Shown here: positions 1 to 9,280 of the stretch, in pieces
Layout of the letters: each line of letters starts with the position of its first letter
Position numbering within the stretch: position 1 is the first letter of the stretch
Assembly (NCBI RefSeq): GCF_022758295.1
Contig: NZ_JALDWJ010000009.1
Span: 180,209 to 244,208 of the forward strand
Reading direction: 5' to 3'
From: Lysobacter sp. CFH 32150
GTDB taxonomy: Bacteria > Pseudomonadota > Gammaproteobacteria > Xanthomonadales > Xanthomonadaceae
DNA length: 64,000 bases
Program-made: the position numbers and the translations under genes
The notes under the pieces: generated by a model
Told to the model about the DNA's origin: nothing
Databases searched by the model: none
What the model saw: only the letters and a program-made list of their open reading frames with translations

Positions 1-1
1 G

Positions 2-850
2 CTGGAGAGTCTCGACCTGAGGAGCCACCTGCACCGGGCGCTCGAAAGCAAGCAGTTCGAGCTTCATTACCAGCCCCAATTCTGGCGCGATGGCAGGTTG
101 CGCGGCCTGGAGGCGTTGCTGCGTTGGAATCATCCCGAGCTGGGCATGGTGCCCCCCGGGAAATTCATTTCGATTGCAGAGGAGTCGGGACTGATCGCGC
201 CCATCGGAGAGTGGGTGCTGCAGGAGGCCTGCCGCCAGATGGCAGCCTGGCAGCGGGCCGGCTCCCACGATCTGATCATCTCCGTGAACGTCTCGAATAT
301 TCAATTTGAACGCGCGACCTGGCTGGAAACCGTGGGGCAGGCGCTCGCGCAAAGTGGCTTGGAACCTGCCCTGCTTGAACTGGAGTTGACCGAGAGCGTC
401 GTGATGCATGACGTCCTGGCGGCTGCCGCCATGCTCGAGAAGCTGCGAAAGCTGGGAGTGCGGATTGCCATCGACGATTTCGGAACCGGTTTCTCGTCGC
501 TTACCTCGCTCCAGCATCTGCCCGTCGACACGCTCAAGATCGACCAATCCTTCGTTCGCGAGATCGATCGTGTCCCCCTCGCCGAGTCCAAGTCGGCAAT
601 CATTCGGACCATCATCGTCCTGGGCCACGAGCTGGGATTGCAGTTGATCGCTGAAGGGGTGGAAACGAAATCGCAGGCCGATTATCTGCAGGAATTGGAA
701 TGCGATGCTTTGCAGGGCTACCTGCTAGGCAAACCCATGCCGGCATATGTCTGCAATGACTACCTGCGATATTCAGGCTGGAACCGGATACCTCGTGATT
801 CGCAAGTTGCGCCTTCGGTAACAGGGACAGTCTTCGATTCGGCGGGATAG
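2..850 (+). CDS. EAL-domain cyclic-di-GMP phosphodiesterase, 5' end outside window
   Basis: The open frame enters from the left edge, so only the C-terminal 282 residues are visible. They form a complete EAL domain, which hydrolyses the second messenger c-di-GMP to linear pGpG. The signature residues are all present in order: EALLRW, NVSNIQF, ELTES, IDDFGTGFSSL, KIDQSFV, AEGVET and the terminal QGYLLGKPMP, so the enzyme should be active. Such C-terminal EAL domains often follow PAS, GAF or GGDEF domains; that part is not visible. The TAG stop lies inside a short inverted-repeat element. Confidence 0.93.
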   Translation: MESLDLRSHLHRALESKQFELHYQPQFWRDGRLRGLEALLRWNHPELGMVPPGKFISIAEESGLIAPIGEWVLQEACRQMAAWQRAGSHDLIISVNVSNIQFERATWLETVGQALAQSGLEPALLELELTESVVMHDVLAAAAMLEKLRKLGVRIAIDDFGTGFSSLTSLQHLPVDTLKIDQSFVREIDRVPLAESKSAIIRTIIVLGHELGLQLIAEGVETKSQADYLQELECDALQGYLLGKPMPAYVCNDYLRYSGWNRIPRDSQVAPSVTGTVFDSAG

Positions 851-893
851 TCCCGGGTATCCCCCGGATGAAGTCCAGGGTCCACCCGGGCTA
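848..893. repeat. short imperfect inverted repeat (GTAGCCCGGG type)
   Basis: The ends read TAGTCCCGGGTA and CACCCGGGCTAC, forming an imperfect palindrome of about 46 bases between two convergent-to-tandem genes. It resembles the short dispersed CCCGGG-armed repeats common in high-GC gammaproteobacteria. The upstream gene uses the TAG of the repeat as its stop codon. Could also act as a transcription terminator. Confidence 0.5.
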
Positions 894-988
894 CGGGTGC
901 GTGGTTGTTCTACATCCGCAACCCATCGTCTGGCTGACGATGCTGCGTAATTCCGTACCATGGGCGCCCGCTCTCCCCGCAGGACCAC

Positions 989-2239
989 ATGAACGCGCGA
1001 ACTGGTGTCTCCATCCGCCGCCTGGCCCTGCTGCTCGGTGGCCTGGCCATGTTCGGGCCGTTCTCGATCGACACCATCTTCCCGGCGTTCCCGGCGATGG
1101 GGGCGCAGCTCGGGGCCGACAAGCTGGCGATGCAGCAGACGATCAGCGTCTACCTGCTGGCCTATGCGTTGACCAGCGTGGTGCATGGGCCACTGTCGGA
1201 TGCGATCGGGCGGCGCAAGGTCATCCTCGGCGGACTGGTCATCTTCACGTTGGCCTCGGTGGGCTGCGCGCTGTCGATGGACCTCGGCACGCTGCTGTTC
1301 TTCCGCGCGGTGCAGGGGTTGAGCGCGGGCGTGGGACTGATCGTCGGCCGTGCGGTGATCCGCGACGTGTTGCATGGCGACGATGCGCAGCGGTTGATGA
1401 GCCAGGTGTCGATGATCTTCGGCATCGCGCCGGCGATAGCGCCGATCATCGGCGGCTGGATCCTGGGCTGGAGTGCGTGGCCGGTGATTTTCTGGTTCCT
1501 GGTCGCGTTCTCGCTGGCGCTGCTGGTGGCGACTTGGCTGCTGCTGCCGGAAACGCATCCGCGCGAAGTGCGTTTGCCGCTCAAGGCGAAGCCGCTGCTG
1601 CGCAACTACGTGGCGATCTTCCTCAATCCGCGTTTCCAGCGGCTGGCGGCGGCGGGCACGTTCAATTTCGGTGCGTTGTTCCTGTACATCGCCTCGGCGC
1701 CGGCGTTCGTGATCGATCATCTGAAGCTCAACGAACGCCAGTTCGGCTGGTTCTTCGTGCCGATGATCGGCGGCATGATGCTAGGCGCGTTTTTCTCAGG
1801 CCGCATCGCGGGCAAGATCAGCGGCACACGGCAGACGGCGATCGGTTTCGCCTGCTGTGGCGTCGCGATGGCGGCGAACGTGCTTTACAACGTGTTCGCC
1901 ACGACGCCGACGGTGCCGTGGGCGGTGTTGCCGATGACGCTCAATGCCTTCGGTATCGCGCTGGTGTTCCCGATCCTCACGCTTGCGATCCTCGACATGT
2001 ATCCGCGGCAGCGCGGCAGTGCATCGTCGCTGCAGGCGTTTACAGCGCTGGTGTCGAACGCGGTGATCGCGGGTGTGCTGTCGCCGTGGTTGAGCCACAA
2101 GCCGTTGCACCTGGCGATCGGCGCGGCGTGTTTCACCGCACTGGGCTGGGCGTTCTGGCGCTGGCAGATGCACGTGGGTCGCAATCTGCCAGCGTGCCCG
2201 CCGGAATCGGCCGCAGTGGAAACGCCCGAGGGGATGTAG
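989..2239 (+). CDS. Bcr/CflA-family drug resistance MFS transporter
   Basis: A 416-residue, 12-helix inner-membrane exporter of the major facilitator superfamily. The DHA1 motif A appears as GPLSDAIGRRKVI in the loop after helix 2, and the antiporter motif C region reads GIAPAIAPIIGG around residues 150-160, typical of Bcr/CflA proton-drug antiporters (bicyclomycin, chloramphenicol and related substrates in other species). The start ATG is preceded by AGGA. Substrate is not deducible here. It stands alone between two repeat elements. Confidence 0.88.
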   Translation: MNARTGVSIRRLALLLGGLAMFGPFSIDTIFPAFPAMGAQLGADKLAMQQTISVYLLAYALTSVVHGPLSDAIGRRKVILGGLVIFTLASVGCALSMDLGTLLFFRAVQGLSAGVGLIVGRAVIRDVLHGDDAQRLMSQVSMIFGIAPAIAPIIGGWILGWSAWPVIFWFLVAFSLALLVATWLLLPETHPREVRLPLKAKPLLRNYVAIFLNPRFQRLAAAGTFNFGALFLYIASAPAFVIDHLKLNERQFGWFFVPMIGGMMLGAFFSGRIAGKISGTRQTAIGFACCGVAMAANVLYNVFATTPTVPWAVLPMTLNAFGIALVFPILTLAILDMYPRQRGSASSLQAFTALVSNAVIAGVLSPWLSHKPLHLAIGAACFTALGWAFWRWQMHVGRNLPACPPESAAVETPEGM

Positions 2240-2251
2240 CCGCAGCTGTGT

Positions 2252-2328
2252 GTAGGAGCGGCTTACAGCCGCGAGCTCTTCAGGCGTCTCGACAACGCCA
2301 AAAGCTCGCGGCTGTAAGCCGCTCCTAC
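2252..2328. repeat. REP pair, GTAGGAGCGGC family
   Basis: Two inverted copies of GTAGGAGCGGCTTACAGCC face each other around a short loop, ending in GCTCCTAC. It lies between the convergent MFS and APC genes. The GTAG head and palindromic stem match the GTAG-type REPs described in Stenotrophomonas and Pseudomonas that are mobilised by RAYT transposases. Related pairs occur at 3677, 12157 and 13711. Confidence 0.85.
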
Positions 2329-2348
2329 GGAGTCACGAGGTCGCGGGT

Positions 2349-3626
2349 TTATGGATTGGCGCGCTGGCGTCGGCGTTGCCAGAAATAGATCGGCAATCCC
2401 GCCAACACCAGCACGCCACCCCACAACAACGACTCGCTGCCGGTGCCGATCAGCGCGTACAGGCTGTAGAGCAGGGCGAGCGCGGCGATTACACGGCCCC
2501 TGGTTTCGCCGGTCCGCAACCAGGCGGCGCTGCTCGCGACGTACGGCAACAGTGTCGCCGCGGTCGACAGCAGGATGGAGAAGGTGAACAGCTGCACCAG
2601 CGAGTCGCTGTAGTTCGACAGCACCAGCAGCGACGCCAGCGTGCTGCTGACCACCACGCCGAACACCGGCGTGCCGCGCGCATCGAGTTTCGCGAACCGC
2701 TGCGGCAGCAACCCGTCGCGCGCTGCGGCGAGCGGCACCTGCGCCGAGACCAGCACCCAGCCGTTGAGCGCGCCAAAGCACGAGATCGCCGCGACGGCGG
2801 CAACGCCGATGCCGGCGGCCGGGCCCCATAAGCTGCGCGCGGCATCGGCCATCGGGGCTTGCGAATTCTTGACCACGTCCGCCGGCAACAACCCGATCAC
2901 CGCGGTGCACGCGAGGATGGTGGCGATGCCTGCCAGCAGCGTGCCGAGCACGGTCGCGCGCGGGATGGTGCGTTCGGCGTCCTCGATCGCGCCGGCCGGC
3001 ACGGTGGCCGCTTCCAGGCCGAGGAAGGCCCACAACGTCAGCGCGACCGTGGCCTGGATGACGTTCGGCAACGACTCGCTGCCCGGATCGAAGGGGCGGT
3101 AATAGCTGGTATCGACGAACCACAGCGCGATGCCGCCGAACAGCAGCAGCGGGAACAACTTCAGCACGGTGGTGAGCAACTGCATGCGGCCAGCCTGGCG
3201 CACGCCGGCGAGGTTGACCGCGGCGCAGATCCACAACGCGCCGAGCGCGCAGGCGGCCGAACGCAGTGGCGTCGCCGTCATGCCGGGGAAGATCGAGCCG
3301 ATGCTGCCGGCAAACGCCACCGCGATCGCGGCGTTCGCGCACCAGACCGAGGTCCAGTAGCTCCATGCGATCACGAACCCGGGCAGTTCGCCGAATGCAT
3401 TGCGCACGAACACGTACGGTCCGCCCGTCTGTGGCCAACGCATCGCCAGTTTCGAAAACGTCAGCGCCAGCAGGATCGCGCCACCGAGGGTGATCGCCCA
3501 ACCGAACAGGCTCGCGGCCCCGTACGGCGCCAACGACGCGGGCAACAGGAACACGCCGCTGCCGATCATGCTGCCGACCACCAGTGCGGTGGCCGACCAG
3601 AGGCCGAGAGGGCGGCTTGTGCTCAT
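2349..3626 (-). CDS. APC-superfamily amino acid permease/antiporter
   Basis: A 425-residue, 12-helix inner-membrane amino acid carrier. The opening GSMIGSGVFLLPA is the substrate-backbone binding helix 1 of APC transporters, closest in style to the AdiC/YjeH group. The chosen ATG (MSTSRPLGL) has AGGAG twelve bases upstream; a TTG seven codons earlier would place that ribosome site inside the gene. Hydrophobic helices continue to a basic C-terminal tail. Flanked by REP pairs on both sides; substrate unknown. Confidence 0.85.
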   Translation of the reverse strand: MSTSRPLGLWSATALVVGSMIGSGVFLLPASLAPYGAASLFGWAITLGGAILLALTFSKLAMRWPQTGGPYVFVRNAFGELPGFVIAWSYWTSVWCANAAIAVAFAGSIGSIFPGMTATPLRSAACALGALWICAAVNLAGVRQAGRMQLLTTVLKLFPLLLFGGIALWFVDTSYYRPFDPGSESLPNVIQATVALTLWAFLGLEAATVPAGAIEDAERTIPRATVLGTLLAGIATILACTAVIGLLPADVVKNSQAPMADAARSLWGPAAGIGVAAVAAISCFGALNGWVLVSAQVPLAAARDGLLPQRFAKLDARGTPVFGVVVSSTLASLLVLSNYSDSLVQLFTFSILLSTAATLLPYVASSAAWLRTGETRGRVIAALALLYSLYALIGTGSESLLWGGVLVLAGLPIYFWQRRRQRANP

Positions 3627-3676
3627 CGGGACGCTCGCTCCTGCCAATGCGGTGGTGGTGCTTATGCTGCTTATAC

Positions 3677-3749
3677 GTAGGAGCGGCTTATAGCCGCGAA
3701 CCCTTGCTCGCCGCGTACATGAGAGCTCGCGGCTGTAAGCCGCTCCTAC
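3677..3749. repeat. REP pair, GTAGGAGCGGC family
   Basis: Inverted copies beginning GTAGGAGCGGCTTATAGCC and ending GGCTGTAAGCCGCTCCTAC, between the permease start and the stop of the Rieske oxygenase gene. Same family as the element at 2252. Confidence 0.85.
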
Positions 3750-3752
3750 GGG

Positions 3753-4850
3753 TTACGCTTGTGCTTCGCGGTACACGCGGCGCAGCAGTTCGTGAAAGTG
3801 GTGCACGGCGTTTTCGCGCAGAGGATTCAGGCGTCCAGGTTCGTACGAACCCGACGACAATCCGCGCTGCACGTCTTCGCAGATGGTCAGGTCCTCGAAC
3901 TGGACCTCGTCGCTGAAGTTGAGGTCGGCCAGGCGGCGTGCCGCGGCTTCCTCGGATTCGTCCAGCGTGTAATAGAAGTCGAACTCGACGCGGCAACGGT
4001 CGACGCCTTTCGGGATCACGCGGTTGGTCTGCAGGCGGCCGGGCAGGATGTTGAGCATCGTGTTCGGCCACATCCAGTAGTAGAGCGCGTCGCCGTCGCC
4101 GTAGAGGCCGTCGCCGCTTTCCAGCGGACTGAACTGGTACGAGTACCACTCGGCGGTGTCGGTGATGTAGCTGCGGTAGTCCAGCAGCTTGTTCAAGCCC
4201 GGGTGGATGTGCGGGACGTGATAGCCCTCGAGGTAGTTGTCGACGTACACCTTCCAGTTGCAGGCCACGTCGTAGCCGACGCGGCGGTGGTGGCCGTAGC
4301 GCTCGAGCCCGCGGTTGGCGCCCAGGCGCGCGTCGATGCCGGCGACGAACGCATCGAAGTCCGGTGCCTGCGTCGCATCCACCGCGGCGAACACCATGCC
4401 TTGCCACACGTGCACCGCGAGTTGCGGCAAGCGCACGTCGCCGACGTTGAAGTCGGGCGCGGAGCCCATTTCCGGTGCCGACTTGAGCACGCCGTCGAGG
4501 CCATAGGTCCAGCCGTGATAGCGGCAACGCAGCGACTTCGCCGCGAGGCCGTCGCACTGCGCGATCGGTCCGGCGCGATGCCGGCACACGTTATGGAACA
4601 CACGGATTTCGCCATCCGCACCACGCACCGCGATGACCGGCAGGCCGCCGAAGTCCGCGATGGCGTGATCGCCCGCATTCTGCAGCTGGCAGACGTGGGC
4701 GATCAGTTGCCAGCCCCGGTCGAACACCGCGCGGCGATCGAGCGCGACCATCGCCGGATCGGTGTAGTAGCGCGCGTGCAGGGCGCGTGCGTGGTCGAGC
4801 GGCTGAGGGGCGAGGGTGGCGTCGTTGCTGGGGATGGTTTGCTGGGTCAT
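3753..4850 (-). CDS. Rieske non-heme iron oxygenase, alpha subunit
   Basis: A 365-residue cytoplasmic oxygenase component. The Rieske [2Fe-2S] cluster ligands are C89-x-H91 and C109-x2-H112 (CRHRAG and CRYHGW). The catalytic mononuclear iron site shows NYLEGYHVPH with H211 and H214. The layout fits the choline/carnitine/glycine-betaine monooxygenase type of Rieske oxygenase more than aromatic dioxygenases. The start MTQQTIP was chosen because the upstream in-frame extension has no family likeness. No ferredoxin reductase partner is adjacent, so electrons must come from elsewhere. Substrate unresolved. Confidence 0.85.
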   Translation of the reverse strand: MTQQTIPSNDATLAPQPLDHARALHARYYTDPAMVALDRRAVFDRGWQLIAHVCQLQNAGDHAIADFGGLPVIAVRGADGEIRVFHNVCRHRAGPIAQCDGLAAKSLRCRYHGWTYGLDGVLKSAPEMGSAPDFNVGDVRLPQLAVHVWQGMVFAAVDATQAPDFDAFVAGIDARLGANRGLERYGHHRRVGYDVACNWKVYVDNYLEGYHVPHIHPGLNKLLDYRSYITDTAEWYSYQFSPLESGDGLYGDGDALYYWMWPNTMLNILPGRLQTNRVIPKGVDRCRVEFDFYYTLDESEEAAARRLADLNFSDEVQFEDLTICEDVQRGLSSGSYEPGRLNPLRENAVHHFHELLRRVYREAQA

Positions 4851-4887
4851 GTCTGGAGTATATGCGCGGCCAAATCGATCGGTCTGG

Positions 4888-7086
4888 CTACCTGGAGACT
4901 TCCCACGACAGGTCCGCGACGGAGGCGACAGCCTGCTGGGTCGTGTGGTTGGCCGATTTCCAGATCGTGTTGCCACCCGCGACGGTGGTGTCGCGCCACA
5001 GCACGTCGCTGTGGCCGTCACCGTCGTAGTCGCCGATACCGACGATGTGCCATGCCAGGTTGGTGACCCCGGTCATGGACTGGACAGTGGCGGCATTGGC
5101 CGACCGCCAGATCACGTTGGCCCCGGTGGCACTGTTGCGCCACACCACGTCATCGCGGCCGTCCGCATTGATGTCGCCGATGCCGACGATGCGCCATGCC
5201 AGGTTGGTGACGCTGGTCATCGCCTGATAATTCGCGGCATTGCCGGAACGCCAGATCGCATTGCTGCCGGTGCGGCCGTTGCGCCAGACGATGTCCGCGC
5301 GGCCATCGCCATCCACGTCGCCGGCTCCCGCGACTTTCCAGTCCAGATCGGCGACCTTGGTCAGGGCCTGCACGGTGGATGCGTTGGCCGACCACCAGAT
5401 CGTGTTGGCGCCCGTACTGCCATGCCGCCACAGGATGTCCGCGTGACTGTCGCCATCGAAGTCGTCGACGGCCGCGACCTGCCAGGCCACGTTGGCGGCC
5501 GACGTCGCTTGCTGGGTGGCCGCCGATCCTGATCTCCAGATCATGTTGGCGCCGGTGTTGGTGTTGCGCCAGAGGATGTCGACTTTGTTGTCACCATTGA
5601 AGTCGCCGGTGCCCGCGATCTTCCAGGCCAGGTCGCCAACCTTCGACATGAGTTGCCGCGTGTTGGCATTCGCCGACAACCAGATCGTGTTGGCACCGCT
5701 CGTGGCATGGCGCCACAGGATGTCAGAGTTGCCATCCCCGTTGAAATCCGAACGCACGGTGCTGCTGGTCTTCGCCAGTTCGCCGAGGAACGCAAGGCCG
5801 AGCCTGGCGAAATTGACACTGCTGGCGGCGGTGCCGCCCATCTGCGGCAAGGTGTCGAAGGTGGTGTGCAGGTACGTGAAGAACGTCGGTTCGAACATCA
5901 TCGCCGACGGATAGCCGGCGTTGGTCCACGACGCGTGGTCGGAACAGCCATAGCCGCAGGTGTAGGTGCCCCGGGTCAATCCGGTCGGCGCCAGGTAGGC
6001 GTCGAACACGTCGGTGGTGAACTGCTGCATCCCGGGATTGGAGTAGTCGGTGATCAGCCGCATCGCGACGGTGCTGCCGGCCGCGTAATTGGTCATGTCC
6101 AGCTGCAGCACGCCGACGACGTTCTTGTTTTGGTTCCGGAACGATTGCGCGATCGCATGCGAGCCGCGCAGGCCGACTTCTTCGGCCGCATAGCCCATGA
6201 ATTTGACGGTGCGCTTGGGCTTCCAGCCGCTGCCGAGCGCGATGCGGATCACCTCGGTCAGGGTGGCGATGCCGGAGGCGTCGTCGTCGGCACCCGGGGC
6301 GTTCATCGCGTTGCCGGTGCCGCTGTTGGAGATCGAATCCAGGTGACCGCCGAGCACCACGATCTCGTCCGGCAGCTCGGATCCCTGGATGGTCAGGATC
6401 ACCGAGGGTTGGGTGCTGCAATTGGTGCAGCCGGTGTAGAGCTCGGCACTGACGTCGGCGCGCCCATTGCCCAGCGCCAGCCAGGTGTCGCGGATCCAGG
6501 TCGCCGCGGCCAGGCCGTAGCTGCTGGCGTAGTAGCGGTTCGGATACGCGGTCGACAGGTGGTGGATGGTGGCGCGGATATTGGCTTCCTGCACCTGCGG
6601 CAGCCAGCCGCCGACCGTGGCCTGGTTGTCGATCGGATGGGCGACCAGCAACTGGGTGGCCATCGCCTGCGCCGAACGATCCGCGCGGATGAACGCATCG
6701 GCTTCGGCACGCGAGCGGAACGCGAAGTAGCCGCCACAACGCCGCTCCCGTTCGTGGATCTGGTGGCTGACGTCGTCGAGCTGGTGGGCCTGGATCTCGG
6801 CGATCACCAGGTCGTTGCCGATGCTGTCGCGACGGGTGACCGAGTCGCGGGCCATGACCTGGATGCCGCCCTGGAACAGTTTTCGGGAAGTGACGATGTG
6901 GACCGGGGCGAACGGATCGTCGCGCAGCCCCATCGCAGCCAGGTCACTGGTGGCGTGGTCGTGGCGGGCAGCGACGGACTGCGCCATCGCTGTGCCGCAC
7001 AGCAGTGCAAGGCCCAGCAAAGAAGCAAACAGGGTGCGCGATTTCACCGGGGAGGGTCTCAGGCGGCAAGGGCTAGGCTGGTTCAT
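4888..7086 (-). CDS. secreted M28-family aminopeptidase with six FG-GAP/VCBS repeats
   Basis: A 732-residue exported zinc metallopeptidase. A signal peptide (hydrophobic FASLLGLALLCGTAMA, likely cleaved AMA-Q near residue 35) is followed by a propeptide and an M28 catalytic domain with GGHLDS (H248, D250), a GADDDASG loop (D267-269) and AAEEVG (E302, E303). The C-terminal third holds six repeats with calcium-type loops such as DFNGDGNSD and DYDGDGHSD, each followed by ILWR or VVWR. Such repeats form beta-propeller blades and may bind calcium, substrate or the cell surface. The start lies downstream of a hairpin belonging to the next gene. Confidence 0.88.
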   Translation of the reverse strand: MNQPSPCRLRPSPVKSRTLFASLLGLALLCGTAMAQSVAARHDHATSDLAAMGLRDDPFAPVHIVTSRKLFQGGIQVMARDSVTRRDSIGNDLVIAEIQAHQLDDVSHQIHERERRCGGYFAFRSRAEADAFIRADRSAQAMATQLLVAHPIDNQATVGGWLPQVQEANIRATIHHLSTAYPNRYYASSYGLAAATWIRDTWLALGNGRADVSAELYTGCTNCSTQPSVILTIQGSELPDEIVVLGGHLDSISNSGTGNAMNAPGADDDASGIATLTEVIRIALGSGWKPKRTVKFMGYAAEEVGLRGSHAIAQSFRNQNKNVVGVLQLDMTNYAAGSTVAMRLITDYSNPGMQQFTTDVFDAYLAPTGLTRGTYTCGYGCSDHASWTNAGYPSAMMFEPTFFTYLHTTFDTLPQMGGTAASSVNFARLGLAFLGELAKTSSTVRSDFNGDGNSDILWRHATSGANTIWLSANANTRQLMSKVGDLAWKIAGTGDFNGDNKVDILWRNTNTGANMIWRSGSAATQQATSAANVAWQVAAVDDFDGDSHADILWRHGSTGANTIWWSANASTVQALTKVADLDWKVAGAGDVDGDGRADIVWRNGRTGSNAIWRSGNAANYQAMTSVTNLAWRIVGIGDINADGRDDVVWRNSATGANVIWRSANAATVQSMTGVTNLAWHIVGIGDYDGDGHSDVLWRDTTVAGGNTIWKSANHTTQQAVASVADLSWEVSR

Positions 7087-7120
7087 GGCGCGAGTATCGC
7101 GCGATCGGGTGACCAAGCAG

Positions 7121-7142
7121 AAGGCCGGCTTGCGCCGGCCTT
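7121..7142 (-). terminator. hairpin after the M2 peptidase gene
   Basis: Perfect stem AAGGCCGGC / GCCGGCCTT with a 4-base loop, 25 bases past the stop at 7167 on the minus strand, followed by weak T-richness. Likely intrinsic terminator. Confidence 0.6.
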
Positions 7143-7166
7143 CGTTGTCGAACATGGGGTGCGTAT

Positions 7167-9155
7167 TCAGCCCTGTTTCGTCGCCGGTTTCGCCGCTGCC
7201 GTGGCCGTGCCCGACGCCTGCCAGCCGCAGGTCTGGCCTTCGTTTTGTTCCTTCAGCCAGGTCTGCAACGGAGCGAAGTATTCGAGGATCGCCGAGGCGT
7301 CCATCTTCTCGCCGCCGGTGAGTTCCTTCAGCGTCTTCTGCCACGGCTGACTGGCACCCTTGCTCAACATCGCCAGATATTTCGCGCCAGCCTCCTTGTT
7401 GCCATAGAAGCTGCATTCGTACAGCGGGCCCTTGTAGCCGGCCGCGTCGCACAGCGATTTGTAGAACTGGAACTGCAGCACGTGCGAGAGGAAGTAGCGC
7501 GTGTAAGGTGTGTTGCCCGGCACGTGGTACTTCGCGCCCGGGTCGAAGTTCTCCTCGCCACGCGGTGTCACCGGCGCCACGCCCTGGTACTTCGCCTTCA
7601 GTTCCCACCACGCCTTGTTGTAGTTGTCCGGCTTGATCGAACCGTCGAACACGCCCCAGCGCCAGCGATCGATCATCAATCCGAACGGCAGGAACGACAC
7701 CTTCTGCAGCGCCATACGCATCTGCGAGTTGATCAGCGATTCGTTGCTCTGCTGCTGCTCGCCGACCAGGCCGATCGAGCGCAGGTACTGCGGCGTCATC
7801 GCCAGCACGATGGTGTCGCCGATCGCTTCATGGAAGCCGTCGTTCGCGCCACTGTGGAACAGCGGCGGCTGCTTGGTGTAGGCGAGGTAGTAATAGACGT
7901 GGCCAAGTTCGTGATAGATCGTGGTGAAGTCTTCTTCGTTCGGCTTGATGCACATCTTGGTGCGGACGTCTTCAGCCATGTTCACTTCCCACGCGCTGGC
8001 GTGGCAGACCACGTCGCGGTCGCGCGGCTTGATGAACTGGGTCTTCTCCCAATAGCTCTCGGGCAATGCCTGCATGCCGAGCGAGGTATAGAAATCCTGC
8101 GCCCGCTCGGTCATCTGCTTGGCGGTGCCAAGCTGCGCGGTACGTTCAAGTTCGACCTGTTGCTCCGGCGTCGGTTCGCCGGAGAACTTGCGCTGCTGCT
8201 CGCGGTAATTCTCTTCGTACATCGCCTTTAGCGAAGACGTGATATCCAGGCTCCCGGCGCCCTGGTACGGCTCGAGGATGTCCCACAGGTTTCCCCAGTC
8301 CTGTTGCCACATGTTGCCCAGCAGGTGCGCGGGCAGGAGCCCGTCGCCAACCACGCCCTTGTCGCTGCCGTATTTCGCCTTGAGCTTGGTACGGGTGTAG
8401 CAATGCAGTTGCTCGTACAGCGGTTTGACCTGTCCCCACAGGCGGTCGGTTTCGGCGGCGATCTCGGCGGGTGCCATGTCGTAGCCCGAACGCCACATCT
8501 CGCCGGTATCTGCGAAGCCGAGGTCGCGTGCGCCTTCGTTCACCAGGTCGACGAAACGGGTGTAGTCCTGGCGCATCGGCGGCGAGATGGTGTGCCAGCC
8601 CTGCCAGGCGTCGAGCTGCGTCGTGTAGTCGCGACTGGTGCGCAGCACGTCCTCAAGTTCGCCGAGTTGGCGGCACTTCTGCGCTTCGCCTTCGCCGGTG
8701 CAGTACTTGCCGCTGCCGTACATGCCTTCCATCTTGCTGGCGATCTGGGTCAGCTCGGCGAGCTTGGCCGGATCCTTCGGCGGTGGCATGGCGGTGTTGA
8801 GTTTCAGCAGCATGATCGTGCGTGCCGAATCCGGCGACATCTGCTGGCCTTCGAACTTGCGCGATTGCGCGATCCAGCTGTTGAGCTGGCCGAGGAAGCG
8901 TTCGTTGGTCTTCGCCGACAACGCTTCGCTGTCGGCGTTGATGTAGGTGCTCGCCAGCCACTGCGCCCGGTTCAACTCGGTGGCGAGCGCGCGGTATTCC
9001 TCGTTGATGCGGGCGACGAACTGGTCGGCGGTCTCGCCTTCGGGAATGACGGCTGCGCCCGGCGCTGTCGGGGCGGGCTCTTCCTTCTTGCAGGCCGACA
9101 GCGACAACAGGCTCGCGGCAACCGCGAGCGCGAGTAGGGCATGGCGATGGATCAC
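7167..9155 (-). CDS. M2-family (ACE-like) peptidyl-dipeptidase lipoprotein
   Basis: A 662-residue zinc peptidase of the angiotensin-converting-enzyme family, which removes C-terminal dipeptides. It begins with a lipoprotein signal (LLSLSAC, C22 as the lipidated residue). The active site HELGH is at residues 415-419, followed by the family glutamate motif HEAIGD. Bacterial M2 enzymes are known mainly from Xanthomonas, Shewanella and relatives. The start is GTG with AAGGA seven bases upstream. Monocistronic, hairpin-terminated; probably works in the periplasm or on the outer membrane. Confidence 0.9.
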   Translation of the reverse strand: MIHRHALLALAVAASLLSLSACKKEEPAPTAPGAAVIPEGETADQFVARINEEYRALATELNRAQWLASTYINADSEALSAKTNERFLGQLNSWIAQSRKFEGQQMSPDSARTIMLLKLNTAMPPPKDPAKLAELTQIASKMEGMYGSGKYCTGEGEAQKCRQLGELEDVLRTSRDYTTQLDAWQGWHTISPPMRQDYTRFVDLVNEGARDLGFADTGEMWRSGYDMAPAEIAAETDRLWGQVKPLYEQLHCYTRTKLKAKYGSDKGVVGDGLLPAHLLGNMWQQDWGNLWDILEPYQGAGSLDITSSLKAMYEENYREQQRKFSGEPTPEQQVELERTAQLGTAKQMTERAQDFYTSLGMQALPESYWEKTQFIKPRDRDVVCHASAWEVNMAEDVRTKMCIKPNEEDFTTIYHELGHVYYYLAYTKQPPLFHSGANDGFHEAIGDTIVLAMTPQYLRSIGLVGEQQQSNESLINSQMRMALQKVSFLPFGLMIDRWRWGVFDGSIKPDNYNKAWWELKAKYQGVAPVTPRGEENFDPGAKYHVPGNTPYTRYFLSHVLQFQFYKSLCDAAGYKGPLYECSFYGNKEAGAKYLAMLSKGASQPWQKTLKELTGGEKMDASAILEYFAPLQTWLKEQNEGQTCGWQASGTATAAAKPATKQG

Positions 9156-9241
9156 GGCGAAATCCTTGGCGGCGCCGGGACTGGGCGCGGAAGGCGCAGG
9201 CTAGTGCGCCGTGGGGGCCCCCTGCAAGTGATCCGGCCCTT

Positions 9242-9272
9242 GTGCGCCCCGCAGCATCGCCGCGGGGCGCAC
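9242..9272 (-). terminator. hairpin after the phospholipase C gene
   Basis: Stem GTGCGCCCCGC / GCGGGGCGCAC with a 9-base loop, starting 9 bases past the stop at 9281 on the minus strand. No long T run. Confidence 0.65.
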
Positions 9273-9280
9273 GCGATCGT

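Noticed and set aside
773..1720. Long reading frames opposite or out of phase with real genes in the high-GC part (for example 773-1720 minus, 5653-7350 plus, 9242-11389 plus)
   Set aside because: Arginine/alanine-rich translations with no family pattern, wholly overlapping well-supported genes; expected in high-GC DNA.
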